Below are positions 22,645-32,416 of a stretch of 64,000 nt of DNA, in pieces. The stretch is taken from contig MSED01000005.1 in NCBI GenBank assembly GCA_002099365.1, positions 248,001 through 312,000 on the forward strand. The letters run 5' to 3'. Below the pieces are notes generated by a model. The model was given only the letters and a program-made list of their open reading frames with translations, ran no database searches and was not told the origin of the DNA. Position numbers and translations under genes: made by a program. Position 1 is the first letter of the stretch; each line of letters opens with the position of its first letter. Source of the stretch: Phialophora verrucosa (lineage: Eukaryota; Ascomycota; Eurotiomycetes; Chaetothyriales; Herpotrichiellaceae).

Positions 22645-23139
22645 TCAATAAGCGCTCCCTTGGGATTTATTCTTCACATACATTTCGCCGATGCTAGGCT
22701 TCACCTTGTGGTTGACTTTGTTTCGGGCACTCAAGGCCGCCGAGTAATGTGAAAAGGAAAAAGAGGACCAGTCTCGTTGGGTGCGAGTCGGGCTTGATAC
22801 CTCAACCACCCCCTTGGTCAGCTTTCTTTGAGGTTTGTCGTATGTGAAGATTTCATCAAAATCAAAGTCCTTTGACGACAGGTCGAGTGCATCGAACTTG
22901 GTGGCCGCCTTGTCGACCAGCACTCGCTCAGCTTCTGATAACGAGATGTCAAAGCTGGCACTGCGGGCGTACGGTACCAGCTGAACTCTAGGAGAGCTGC
23001 CGGGAGTGGTAGGTGATGTTGAATGTGTCGAGGATGAAGAACTCTTTCTTTCGATCGTGGGCGAGCGGTCGGAATATAAATCCGTGGACCGGGCGCTCCG
23101 GGGCGGCGATCGGGATGTCGGATGATGGAGGGCGGCCAT
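22645..23139 (-). CDS. Small Ser-rich conserved-looking protein, function unknown
   Basis: A 164-residue single-exon ORF on - from ATG 23139 (MAALHHPTSRSPPRS). I do not recognise the family. The first 60 residues are Ser/Pro/Thr/Arg-rich and probably disordered. The middle (SASFDISLSEAERVLVDKAATKFDALDL followed by an acidic-aromatic FDFDEIF segment) looks like a short folded or partner-binding motif. The C-terminus is basic (KVNHKVKPSIGEMYVKNKSQG). Even composition and the contrast between ordered and disordered parts argue for a real gene, unlike the Arg-rich shadows around it. The nearby Ser-Pro sites could be phosphorylated. Confidence 0.6.
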   Translation of the reverse strand: MAALHHPTSRSPPRSARSTDLYSDRSPTIERKSSSSSTHSTSPTTPGSSPRVQLVPYARSASFDISLSEAERVLVDKAATKFDALDLSSKDFDFDEIFTYDKPQRKLTKGVVEVSSPTRTQRDWSSFSFSHYSAALSARNKVNHKVKPSIGEMYVKNKSQGSAY

Positions 23140-24382
23140 GGCTGAGTTCCTGAACAAGATGTCTGCCTGGTGCTACCAGACAGGTGAAGATGGGCTTCGA
23201 GAGGAAGTCGGAGGTTATGTACCAGAGTGCTGGGCTGGAGACTTCGCAAGGACGGGCACGATTTTGCGACGCCCGAGCTGAGGTATTTGTCCAGGCCGTC
23301 CGCACTGGCTCGGTCGCAGTGGTCGGGACGAACTGTACACTGGACGAATGCAAATGACCAAGAATGCACAAGGAGACCGGAATCTTGATGTCACTCGTGT
23401 TTCGTGTTCTCCACAGGTACCACGTAGCGACAAGGAAATGGATCTGCCTTCCCCGGTGTCTTACGTGTGCTGCCTGCCGGGATGAGGATTGGGATGCACT
23501 CGGATTCTAGTTCCCTACTTCTGTTCCTGTACTGGTGCGAGACGGGATGCGTGGAGGATCGAGAATCGAGGTCATGCTTCGTACCTTATATCTTGAGCGT
23601 GGAGCGGTATCGGATTTGGCAGACAAGGCGGGAACTGAGGACAAAGACCATTCCTCAGACAGCATGCAATGGCTATTGGATATTGCGACATTAAAGCACG
23701 AATTAACCCTGACAACTAAGGTGCTCAACCTGCTCACAGTGGCCCGTTTAAGGTGCTCATCTCGTCTCCGCTGCCATTTATGAATCACTGGGCATGGCTC
23801 GAGAATGGTTGCGAATGGCGTGTTCAGGCAAACGTGTTTCCACCGCTTTCTGCCCTCAAGAGTAGCCACGGAAAAAATGCAAGAATCCGCGCTGCCGTGA
23901 TATTTGTTAGTCATAAATCGACGCTTCCATGGCGGAACCGTGGCCATAGAATGGCATGATCGAGGACTCGTGGTGCTTCCTGTTTGGCTGGGGCAGGCAG
24001 ATTTTTCCTCTTCTTGGCCGTCTCCCCAGGGAATAACCCAACTCTGCACGTGGACCGCCTACACCGGTCTTTGGTGTCTTCACTGATGCATGTGGAAGCA
24101 TCAGTCAAATCATCCCCGGCTCCTGCTCTGACCGTGCCCAATCATGGAACTACGTGGCCCCGGCACAACAAATCCGACAGGACCAACTAGCACAAGTGTT
24201 TGAGAAGCATAACTGCGCCGGCAAAGCAGGCTATCATTTTCAAGTGGCACCTTGTAATCCGTTCTGGACCCGGCAAAGCTCAAATCTGCTGGCGTCTGGG
24301 GTCAATAATCCAGAAGGACTGCCTTCTGTCTAATCAGCTGTACAAGTATGATACAATCTGGTGATAATTCATCGCTATCCGA
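23140..24382. other. Intergenic region, nothing supported
   Basis: About 1.2 kb between two genes on -. The frames at 23507-24049 and 22988-23371 are antisense or shadow frames with no recognisable domain. No repeats noted. Confidence 0.6.
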
Positions 24383-27280
24383 TCAGGGTTCAATGCTCTG
24401 GCCAGACCCGTTTCTCTCCAATGGCGCATTATTGTCCAATATTTGCCCCGATGATGCAATGTCCCTGGAGCCTCGCGCTTCCTGGGTATCTCTCATGCTC
24501 ATGTTTCGCTCTCCTTTGGCTGCTCGGAGTCGACTGCTCACGCTGCTAATTCTGCTGGTGAATCCCAGGCTTCTCCGCGTATTTGGAGGTCGAGGGGCAA
24601 CATGGCTCTCGGGTGTGGCCTCAATGGGGCTGGAACTGACGGCTGGCACGATCGTTATTCGTCCCCAAGGCTCCTTCGGCGTGACGGGCGTGTAATCTTG
24701 AGTGCCGACGTTGCTTGTATTGGATGAGAGGTTGCCATATTTGCGTCGGGGCACTAGATGAGTGCTGATGTGTGCCGGGAGCTGGCTTCTGGTTGCCGAA
24801 TTTGGTTCAGCTGTCGAGGGTATGGGATGTTGAGGCATTGGGTGTTGAGCCGTGTATTCTCTCGAGTATGCGGCTCGATCTCTTGCAGCCTGTCGAAACG
24901 TGCTTACTTCGGTCATCGCTCTGCTGACGGGGCGGACGGAAGGACTGCTCTCCTCGTCGTCAGTAGCACCGTCCACACCATAGCCGGGGGTCCGCCTGCT
25001 GCGAACCAGGGAAGTCGTGCGGCCTACGCGTGAGGAGGAAGACGTTGGCATCGGCGGTAGCGCTGTAGGGGGTGTCTGATACGTGGTGTCGGGTGGTGTT
25101 GCTTGTGAGTTCAACGCTGGTCCGAGGTGCGTGCTGGTACGTCGAGATTCCAGACGGGACTGAACTCGAGCGGCGACCGGGGGCCGATCGTTGGGCTCAT
25201 TGCTGTACCGACGGCTTCGCAGACCAGGTAAGGGCTGGTAAGCATCGCGACTACCAGGTCTCGTTACTGGTTGAGAAGGCTGCTTGTTGTCTGCCAGAAT
25301 TGCAATTGCAAGCTCCGTCAGACTCCTGCACATACTCTCGGTTCGACGACGTATCTGACGTTCAGATATCGCAGGGACGCCGACGGTACTTGCGCCAACA
25401 TTGTGTCCTTCGGGATTCATCATCATGGATAGTTGCAATGCATCCTGCGCGGTCGCCTGCAGTTTCTGATAGACCTCGTTGTTGAGAACAGCTTTGGCAT
25501 TGCCAAGTGCCTCGTGAAGATTCGGGTGAATATTGGATGGGATCCCCTCAATCGCGGATGCCAGCTGGGGCACCGCTGCCGGTTTGTGCTTTGGAGAAGA
25601 GGACATGGTGGTTGCTGCGGTGGTGGCCGTTTTCGGTCTCTCGGTGCTGCTCATTGCCGCAGCGGAGGACGGGGGCAACTTCCCAGTCAATTCTAGTTTC
25701 TTGATGCGCGACTTCAGATCGTCTAGCTCATCCCATACCGTCGAGGGTGCAGTTGTCGAGATGGTCGACTCTGTTGCATTGTTGTCAGGCATTCGAGGAC
25801 GATCAAGGAATGCCCCGCCGTCTGAAACCAGGCGACTGTTGCGTGCTGTGCTCGGACGGGAAAATGCGCGAGCAGGTTCAGCATTTGTGTTCGTGTTTGA
25901 ATTGGCATTGGAATATCGCCTTGAAATGGTTCTTCGAGGCGCTTCGGCGGGGTGTGAGCTTTGGGTGTCGAGGCCGCCGGTTCGAAGTGCAGTGTCCTGG
26001 GTGTATGTCCGTGAAAAGGTGCCTGGCACGTGTTGCCCGAGAGAAGAACGCTTGCTGTAGTAGTTTAAGGCCTCTGACCGACCAGACACACTGGTAGTAT
26101 CGAACCGCTCCTGAATTGGAGACGACTTGTAACCTGTGGACGGCCTGGTGCTGGTAAAGAAGGGGAGTGAAACTCGAGACCGTCTCTTTTCGAGTTTGCC
26201 TTGAACCTGTCCACCACTCCGAGAGGCGTCAGTCCTTGCAATGTTCAAAAACAGATCCTCGCTCTTCTTTTCATCACTGCTAGAGCCTTTGCTGTCTTCC
26301 TCCGATTTCGCCGGTCGCAGGAGACGGGGTTCTGCATTCTCCTTCTCCTGCAGATTGGTGGCGTCTGTGGTCGGCATCGCGTTGTCTTTGCTCATAGCTG
26401 AGCTAGGCGTAAGAACACTCCCAGTGTCTGCCGTCTCCGGGCTAGAAACCTCCTGAGTGGAAACCTCGTCTGCTGATGACGCGGTCGTCGAGGGTGTCGC
26501 GTGGAGTTTCACGGGCGATAGTCGCACTGGAGTAAGATCAGGCGAGGAGGATCGGTCATCCGGCTTCGAAGGAGATGGATCGCGTTGAGACGCGGCAGGA
26601 GACAAGTCGCGCTTGTCTCTGGTGGGGGATTCTTCGCGCGACGGACTGGTTGCAGATCTTGAGGCTGCACTTCGATCAAGTCTGATCCGATCTTGCGAGA
26701 GCGTTCGCTGAGTACTGTACGAAGGAGGGGGACCTAACGTAGTTTCGACGCCGTAGCTACTGTGGGATGCAGGAGGTCTCTTCTGAGATGGGGACCGCTG
26801 GAGCGAGTTCGAGTTGGTCCGCCGCAAGGGGGTGGTGGTGGAGGAGGATTGAACGATGCCCGAAGAGGAAGACGGTCGGCGGTCGTTGTTGTTGGGCTCG
26901 GGGTCGGCGTCGAGGGAGAGACTGTTGAAGGAAGGAACACTGGTGGTTTTAGAAATGCCTACTAGCCTGCGCATTCCAGGTGACGGGACTGTGTGTGTAG
27001 CATTGGATGTTAATTTGGGCTTCTTGCGGAGAGGCGGGCGAATTGTCAAGTCATCCTTGACATCTGCGAGCCGGGCTGGATACAGACGCGGGTAGTGAGG
27101 CCCCTGCGAGAATGCTTCGGTGACGCAACCATGAACCTCATGACGGATTTGTGGCGCGGATGTCGATGCTGATGGTGTATCTAGTGTATAGTATGGCACA
27201 GAATAACGAGTATGTGCTTGGGGATGTTGATGTGTGCGAGGTGCGGCAGAAGTTGAAGTTGGGGCGGCGAGGTAGTCCAT
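24383..27280 (-). CDS. Large low-complexity Ser-rich protein, function unknown
   Basis: A 965-residue uninterrupted ORF on - from ATG 27280 (MDYLAAPTSTSAAPRTHQHP). Most of it is disordered, rich in Ser, Thr, Pro and Arg, with many Ser-Pro and basic phospho-site contexts such as SPSREESPTRDKRDLSP. Islands of apparent conservation are the N-terminal HEVHGCVTEAFSQGPHYPRLYPARLADVKDDLTIRPP segment, the LFLNIARTDASR motif, a short predicted helix or coil WDELDDLKSRIKKLELTGK at about residue 530, and a helical block around HPNLHEALGNAKAVLNNEVYQKL to RRRTESMCRSLTELAIAIL. No signal peptide or membrane segment is seen. A scaffold or cytoskeleton-associated role would fit the composition but is a guess. 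It diverges from the metallophosphoesterase gene. Confidence 0.8.
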   Translation of the reverse strand: MDYLAAPTSTSAAPRTHQHPQAHTRYSVPYYTLDTPSASTSAPQIRHEVHGCVTEAFSQGPHYPRLYPARLADVKDDLTIRPPLRKKPKLTSNATHTVPSPGMRRLVGISKTTSVPSFNSLSLDADPEPNNNDRRPSSSSGIVQSSSTTTPLRRTNSNSLQRSPSQKRPPASHSSYGVETTLGPPPSYSTQRTLSQDRIRLDRSAASRSATSPSREESPTRDKRDLSPAASQRDPSPSKPDDRSSSPDLTPVRLSPVKLHATPSTTASSADEVSTQEVSSPETADTGSVLTPSSAMSKDNAMPTTDATNLQEKENAEPRLLRPAKSEEDSKGSSSDEKKSEDLFLNIARTDASRSGGQVQGKLEKRRSRVSLPFFTSTRPSTGYKSSPIQERFDTTSVSGRSEALNYYSKRSSLGQHVPGTFSRTYTQDTALRTGGLDTQSSHPAEAPRRTISRRYSNANSNTNTNAEPARAFSRPSTARNSRLVSDGGAFLDRPRMPDNNATESTISTTAPSTVWDELDDLKSRIKKLELTGKLPPSSAAAMSSTERPKTATTAATTMSSSPKHKPAAVPQLASAIEGIPSNIHPNLHEALGNAKAVLNNEVYQKLQATAQDALQLSMMMNPEGHNVGASTVGVPAISERQIRRRTESMCRSLTELAIAILADNKQPSQPVTRPGSRDAYQPLPGLRSRRYSNEPNDRPPVAARVQSRLESRRTSTHLGPALNSQATPPDTTYQTPPTALPPMPTSSSSRVGRTTSLVRSRRTPGYGVDGATDDEESSPSVRPVSRAMTEVSTFRQAARDRAAYSREYTAQHPMPQHPIPSTAEPNSATRSQLPAHISTHLVPRRKYGNLSSNTSNVGTQDYTPVTPKEPWGRITIVPAVSSSPIEATPESHVAPRPPNTRRSLGFTSRISSVSSRLRAAKGERNMSMRDTQEARGSRDIASSGQILDNNAPLERNGSGQSIEP

Positions 27281-28231
27281 CCGTTGACCAGCTGCTCATC
27301 TGATAATCCTTAATTAATCTCCCCTCGGCCTCGCTTGTTTCTGAAACCGCCTACACGCCAGCTCCTGTTCCTCAACACCATTTCCTGGTCGTCTGAAGGC
27401 TTCGAAATCCTCGAGGCCTGGCGTCCTCTGCGTATGGAGCATTGGGCGAGAAAGAAAGTAAAGTGCTGCGGTGTGGCTACTGCTACTTAATGTACCATGC
27501 CCAGCCAGTCTGCCTCATTTCTCTAGCACGCGTCGGAAGATATGTGACGGGAATGTGATGCCTCAGAAAGCGTGCCTCTCTGCTCGCTTCCACACGCACT
27601 GCGAGCCATCCCGGGGCTGCTGATTCGACTCGGTAGACATCTCACCCAAGCTTCCATTCCACCAGGTCAAACAGACTAACAGCCACTATCCCAGTTCAAG
27701 GAAAACGGCCTCGCATAACCCCCGAACTGGTTTGATCATCGAGGCGCACCCCTATTTCCTCGTCCCCGCTGCCGACGATCATCCTCACACTCAGACCAGC
27801 ACCTTTGACGAAGATAATCCTCATTCGAAGACCTCTCCTTTCCTCGCCCTCCTTGTACTCTGGACACCTGACTTCGCCGCTGCTCCTTCCGTTGCTCTGC
27901 GGAAGACGGTTGTCCGACATAGGCCATCTTCTTACCTGCGTCGCGCGGGCGTTCGGATATGCATGATCTGCGTCGTGAGCTACTGCAAGGAACAAACCTC
28001 GCGCTATGCACGAACCCCTCCGTTTTGCCACTCGATTTATCCCGAGGCCTTGTTGAGTGTGTAGTAGAAGTGAGAGCGACCGACGGAGAGTCTGTGATGA
28101 GAGCTCTTCCCGACCGCGAGAATGAGTCACTCGCGGCTGCGTTGATCAGGTGAATAAAGACATACAAAAGGGACTTTCCTCGACAGACTTGGATCCCTAC
28201 CCTCTCATTGTCTGTATCATTATCCCGCAGA
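27281..28231. other. Divergent promoter region (low-complexity protein / metallophosphoesterase)
   Basis: About 950 bases between divergent start codons. Frames such as - 27736-28278 overlap the + gene start and are shadows. A pyrimidine-rich stretch ending in cccgcag just before ATG 28232 resembles a 3' splice site, so a leader intron for the + gene is possible. Confidence 0.55.
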
Positions 28232-29512
28232 ATGACTACCAGACGAACCCGCATCATTTGTATATCTGATACACACAATCAAACCCCAAAGCTACCCTCT
28301 GGAGACATTCTCATCCATGCAGGCGATCTCAGCAACCAAGGCACGTTCTCAGAGCTGCAAAAGACCGTCGATTGGATCAAGAAATCGAAGTTTCAGCTCA
28401 AAATCATTGTCTGTGGGAATCACGACATCACGTGTGATGAGGAATTCTACCAGCAGTATGGGGGATACTTCCATAATAAGAGAATCGAAGACTCTCAACG
28501 CTGCAGGGAGCTTTTCAAGTCAGACCCATCCATCATTTACCTGAATCACGAAGCAAGGCAAGTCACCATCCAGCACGAAGACGGGCAACGGTCGAAGCTG
28601 AAGGTTTTTGGGTCGCCATATTCGCCGTCACATGGCTTCTGGGCATTTGGATACTCGACAGAATGCGCTTCCCAGTTATGGGATCAGGTCCCTCTAGACT
28701 CGGATATCGTGGTCACCCATACACCCGCCAAGTATCATCGTGATGAATGTGGCAAGCGCGGTACCGCTGGATGTGAAGTCCTTCGCCAAACACTGTGGAG
28801 AGTCCGGCCCCGCCTGTTCGTGTGCGGGCATATTCATGAGGCGTATGGCGTGGAGATAGTCAATTGGGACCTATCTTCTCCTCACGTCCGATTCAAACAG
28901 CGGAGCGTCCGAAAATGCACTGACCCTGAACCCTGCTCAAAGAAGCAATTCATAGTTGATCTGTCCTCCCGGGTCAAGTCGCTGGCCTTGAAGAACGACG
29001 GGAGCATTGGCGATCTTGTTCCACCAACCGAGCTCTGCAGGCTTCGAGGTGCTGAAGTCGACGGCTTTGCTGACTGGACGGTGACCGATCAGCACGGCTA
29101 CGACACGACAGACGATGGGTGTAGTGATGCGGCAGATAAGCAGGAGTATACCGCAAGTGCGCAGGGCAGCGACACAGCTTTCCTGCCCGACGTTCCATGC
29201 CCTCCGCCAGCCCCGTTCCCTGACTTTGAAAAGGCAGAGCGACCTGCTCCATACAAGGCAGACACTTCTCACACAGGACATCTAGGGACACGTGGTCAGG
29301 GCGGTCCAGCGTCGAATCCCCGGTCTGACCAAGAAGCGATATCTGGTCGAGAAGGGAGAGAAGAGACTTGCATTGTCAATGCGGCATTCATGGCATCCAA
29401 CTTTCCGCACAAAGGTGGGAAGAGATTTCATAAGCCCATTGTGATTGACCTGGACTTGCCCGTCGTGGAAGGGAAAGACGAATATCAGGCTACAGTGCAG
29501 GGCGATACCTAA
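28232..29512 (+). CDS. Calcineurin-like metallophosphoesterase (MPPED/UPF0046-type)
   Basis: A 426-residue binuclear-metal phosphoesterase; substrate unknown. The metal-binding motifs are in order: ISDTH (Asp13, His15), HAGDLSNQG (Asp32), CGNHD (residues 61-65), THTPAKYHRD and CGHIHEAYG. The fold occupies about residues 6-235 and matches the compact MPPED/239FB subgroup, which begins almost at the N-terminus. The remaining 190 residues are poorly conserved, Pro-rich and Asp/Gly-rich, with a final hydrophobic-acidic patch (KPIVIDLDLPVVEGKDEYQ). ATG 28232 is chosen because the preceding in-frame codons derive from an upstream TTG/GTG-type extension without conservation. No signal peptide, so probably cytosolic. 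Confidence 0.88.
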   Translation: MTTRRTRIICISDTHNQTPKLPSGDILIHAGDLSNQGTFSELQKTVDWIKKSKFQLKIIVCGNHDITCDEEFYQQYGGYFHNKRIEDSQRCRELFKSDPSIIYLNHEARQVTIQHEDGQRSKLKVFGSPYSPSHGFWAFGYSTECASQLWDQVPLDSDIVVTHTPAKYHRDECGKRGTAGCEVLRQTLWRVRPRLFVCGHIHEAYGVEIVNWDLSSPHVRFKQRSVRKCTDPEPCSKKQFIVDLSSRVKSLALKNDGSIGDLVPPTELCRLRGAEVDGFADWTVTDQHGYDTTDDGCSDAADKQEYTASAQGSDTAFLPDVPCPPPAPFPDFEKAERPAPYKADTSHTGHLGTRGQGGPASNPRSDQEAISGREGREETCIVNAAFMASNFPHKGGKRFHKPIVIDLDLPVVEGKDEYQATVQGDT

Positions 29513-29761
29513 CGTCACATACCCTTCCCGGCGTTTCGAGTTTGACCTCAAGGATGGTTCCGAGAGAAAGTGTCTGTTTCAATCCTTAAGAAAAGTCACC
29601 GGACCTCTCGCGCAGACACCAAGGGGCTTTTCACTGCCCATTCAAACTCTTCCTCCACAGTCAGGATTCTTCTCCAAGGAACTTGAAGACTTGGTTTGGA
29701 CATCTTCGAAAAGACCCCATCTATGCGCTCTTAAAGACAGGTAGTTTCAGGCCAGTCCAGA
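29513..29761. other. Short intergenic region
   Basis: Probable 3' untranslated region of the metallophosphoesterase gene; no gene seen. Confidence 0.5.
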
Positions 29762-30793
29762 ATGTTGCTACGTAAAGCATCGCGATCAACCAGTGCCGTC
29801 ACTATACGAAGGGCGTTGTTATCACGGAACAGAGAATGTGAGAATCATAAAGCAACGGTTCTGCAACTTCCCATCTCCAAAAGGATGACCCTTTTTCTCT
29901 CCATAGATGGCCTGACTCCCGCGAGAATGTCATTGGGGTCACGTCGTTGCGGTCTTCCTCTTCCAACGAGATTGCTCTCCCTACCATTGGAGCAAAGTAA
30001 GGCCTCAACGACCAGCATTGGGCCCCAATCTTCTGTCAACGGATGACCTATCTGCATCGCTGAGAATACGGCGAACTCTTTACCTCAGTCGAACCCAATA
30101 CCACAATCCCCATGTTTTCGGTGGCAAGACGCTTGTCATTGAAAGGCCCGCACGGGTCAGCACTGTCTTCTGCCTCAGGCACAGTCTCACGTCTCAGACT
30201 TTTCCGAATAGACCAAATACAGACTTCGGTTTCTCGAGCATCATTCAATGAGGGAGATATTCGGAGGACCCCGTTCAACCTCGAAAGAAGGCCTGATGAC
30301 GGAGTTCGCACGACTCTGGCTGCAGGGACATCCATTGTACGTACTCAAGAGTCACTGGGTTCAACAAAGACCAGGACCAGCCTCGAGAAGCTGACATTCG
30401 TTATCAAGCCTGCTGTTGATGCCTTATTCTCCCATTGCAATGTCGCAGCAAAGACGATAAGATGACCATAGCCAGAAACAGAAGTATGGAGGAAATGCCG
30501 AGTCAGCCACCCAGCCATGCCAGAAACCGTTGCCGGGACCGAAGGAACCGCAGGAGCAGTCGCCGCCTTCCGTGTCAGGCACAAATCTCACTCGTTTCCC
30601 GACCTCTGAGCATATCAAAGAGATCACCTCCGCGGCACCGTCAGCAACGGGGACATCCACCCGTTCCATGAATGTTCTCCCGGAATTCGCCGCCGGCATT
30701 CAAGCTCCTCGCCTCTCATCGGCAATTAAGGCCAAACAGATACGTGGCGAGAATTATCATCGCACAGCAACCCACCCCAGGGTGATGAGATGA
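29762..30793 (+). CDS. Tentative four-exon gene, unknown protein
   Basis: Proposed exons 29762-29837, 29907-29996, 30089-30336, 30482-30793, giving 241 residues. All three junctions keep frame and have good signals: donors gtgaga, gtaagg and gtacgt; acceptors after ccatag, cctcag and aaacag; TGAC branch-like sites before introns 1 and 3 end. The N-terminus (MLLRKASRSTSAVTIRRALL) is rich in Arg, Ser and hydrophobics, like a mitochondrial presequence. The last exon (for example GTNLTRFPTSEHIKEITSAAP and IQAPRLSSAIKAKQIRGENYH) reads more protein-like than chance. If intron 3 is not used, exon 3 would run on to a stop at 30465. I recognise no family; the model could be fortuitous or a decayed gene. 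Confidence 0.33.
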
Positions 30794-31234
30794 GATGAGG
30801 TGTAATGAGGGGGAAAGCCGAGAACGAGCCCCCGTAGCTGCGAAGAGCATTTTCCATTCCCCCATTCTCCCTCCTTTGCTGGGAATTCGTGAGATGCGTC
30901 ACAGTACAGTCCGGCCGCCAGCTACACAAGTTACTAGAGTTTCAATGCCGGCGGCTGAGTTGACAATGACTCGACTCGGAGCACCGGTCGTGGCTTGCGG
31001 GATAGGGACAAAGGCAAGCAAGCAGCCGAAAACAATATGCTTCATGGATTCAAAAGAAATATATTTCTTGTTCGTGACAAAGGAGAAGACATTGGCGGTC
31101 TGCCAGTCCGCTGTGTGCGCCGAGTGTGCGCACTTCGCCAGCGCATATTCTCAATCCCCTATTCCATATCCCATTGTTCCTATTCCTGCAACTCGTTTGT
31201 CCTTGTCCTCAATAATGAGGGCGACATACCCGTA
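30794..31234. other. Intergenic region
   Basis: About 440 bases at the converging 3' ends of the tentative + gene and the - ORF pair; nothing else seen. Confidence 0.5.
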
Positions 31235-31909
31235 TCATATCACGATCCACCCTCCGTAGCTCATAAAGTCAAAGGCGCGAATATCGCTGTACCGACTTCT
31301 GCTCTGTGCCTGGCTCTGTCTCTGGGTCCTCTGTTCATGCTCGCGCTGATACATGCCGTAGAGGGGGTCAATCTGGCTCCAGGCCTGGACTGTCGAGACA
31401 CCCTCTCCACTCCTGTCCCTGCCCCTATCTCTATTACGATTTGGCCGCCGTTCTTCCCTCTCGCGCTGGCATTCCCCGGTGGACGGCGTGGTGCCCGTGG
31501 CGATATCATGGTCGGTGATCGTGACGATGGGGCTCTCGACGCCTCGCCTCTTCTCTCGCCGAGGTCGTGACTGTGGTCTTGCGGCTGGAGGTGGAGGTGC
31601 CGGCGACGGCGCATAGAACTCCATGGACGAGAGAGGAATCTCTCGAATGTCCGGCATGCTTGGGTCCGAGCGGATGGCTTCAGTGCGGAGGCTGAGGTCT
31701 GTTTCGATCCCAAGAGTCGAGGTGCTCCAGTTGACGTCGCCGGTTTTGATTTCGTCGAGCGGGGACCGAGACGCTGGAGGGGATGTGCGTCTGGGGCGTC
31801 GTTCGTCCATACAGCATCCCAGGCCGACGACGCAGGCCATCTTGTTCCATAGCTTTCTGGCGCCCCGAGGTGCAGGGCTGGCGCCCGTCTCGATGACTTG
31901 CGTGACCAT
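31235..31909 (-). CDS. Downstream ORF of UGA-separated pair, function unknown
   Basis: A 224-residue ORF on - (MVTQVIETGASPAPRGARKL...). It lies in the same frame as the 167-residue ORF upstream, separated only by TGA AAG. Its ATG has A at -3 and G at +4, a strong initiation context. Visible features are a Cys-containing hydrophobic patch (NKMACVVGLGCCMDERRPRR), a Pro-rich stretch, a basic RDRGRDRSGEG repeat, a Gln/Arg-rich tail and a hydrophobic C-terminus (AFDFMSYGGWIVI). No family recognised. It could be a separate protein translated by reinitiation, the C-terminal half of a readthrough product, or the second exon of a spliced gene. Confidence 0.5.
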   Translation of the reverse strand: MVTQVIETGASPAPRGARKLWNKMACVVGLGCCMDERRPRRTSPPASRSPLDEIKTGDVNWSTSTLGIETDLSLRTEAIRSDPSMPDIREIPLSSMEFYAPSPAPPPPAARPQSRPRREKRRGVESPIVTITDHDIATGTTPSTGECQREREERRPNRNRDRGRDRSGEGVSTVQAWSQIDPLYGMYQREHEQRTQRQSQAQSRSRYSDIRAFDFMSYGGWIVI

Positions 31910-31912
31910 CTT

Positions 31913-32416
31913 TCAGAAGCCGGTGTACCACACGACACCGACGCTTCTGCCCTGGGGATAGGCACTGAAGGCGCGTCCTAGGCTTTCGACCGCTCTTCGT
32001 CCCCAGCGACGGACCCGTCGTTCCTCTTTGCTGGAGTCTGTCGAACTCGACGAGGTAGACGATGACCTGCTCGTGATGCGGGAGAACTTGGACGACTTGC
32101 TGAAGCTTGACGACTGAGTTGTTGTCGATGCTTGTGTGGGTCGGCGGTTGTTTCGGAAGTATGAGCGTGCGGGCGTCGATGCTGCGTCTGACGGCGATTG
32201 TGGAGTTGACTCCCGGTTGTACGATGCTGGTTGGTGCTGAGATGGAAGGTGTGATGGGAACGAGGACATAAATGTCATTCTGTTCTTGTCTTTGTTCCGC
32301 GAGCTTTTGGATGAAGCTGAGCTGGCCTCCGAGATTGACTCAAAGGAGGTCCGTCGAGGGAGTCGGGTGATGGTCGAGTTCCGGAGGACTGACTCTTGCA
32401 CGAAGCAGGCTTGCAT
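31913..32416 (-). CDS. Upstream ORF of UGA-separated pair, function unknown
   Basis: A 167-residue ORF on - from ATG 32416 (MQACFVQESVLRNSTITRLP). It is Ser/Thr-rich with a dense Ser run near residue 120, then a basic, apparently ordered C-terminus: RRVRRWGRRAVESLGRAFSA ending in VGVVWYTGF before TGA (31915-31913). That ordered end looks like a natural terminus rather than a random truncation. The next in-frame codons after TGA are AAG ATG, opening the downstream ORF. The start context is weak (T at -3). No family recognised. Confidence 0.5.
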   Translation of the reverse strand: MQACFVQESVLRNSTITRLPRRTSFESISEASSASSKSSRNKDKNRMTFMSSFPSHLPSQHQPASYNRESTPQSPSDAASTPARSYFRNNRRPTQASTTTQSSSFSKSSKFSRITSRSSSTSSSSTDSSKEERRVRRWGRRAVESLGRAFSAYPQGRSVGVVWYTGF

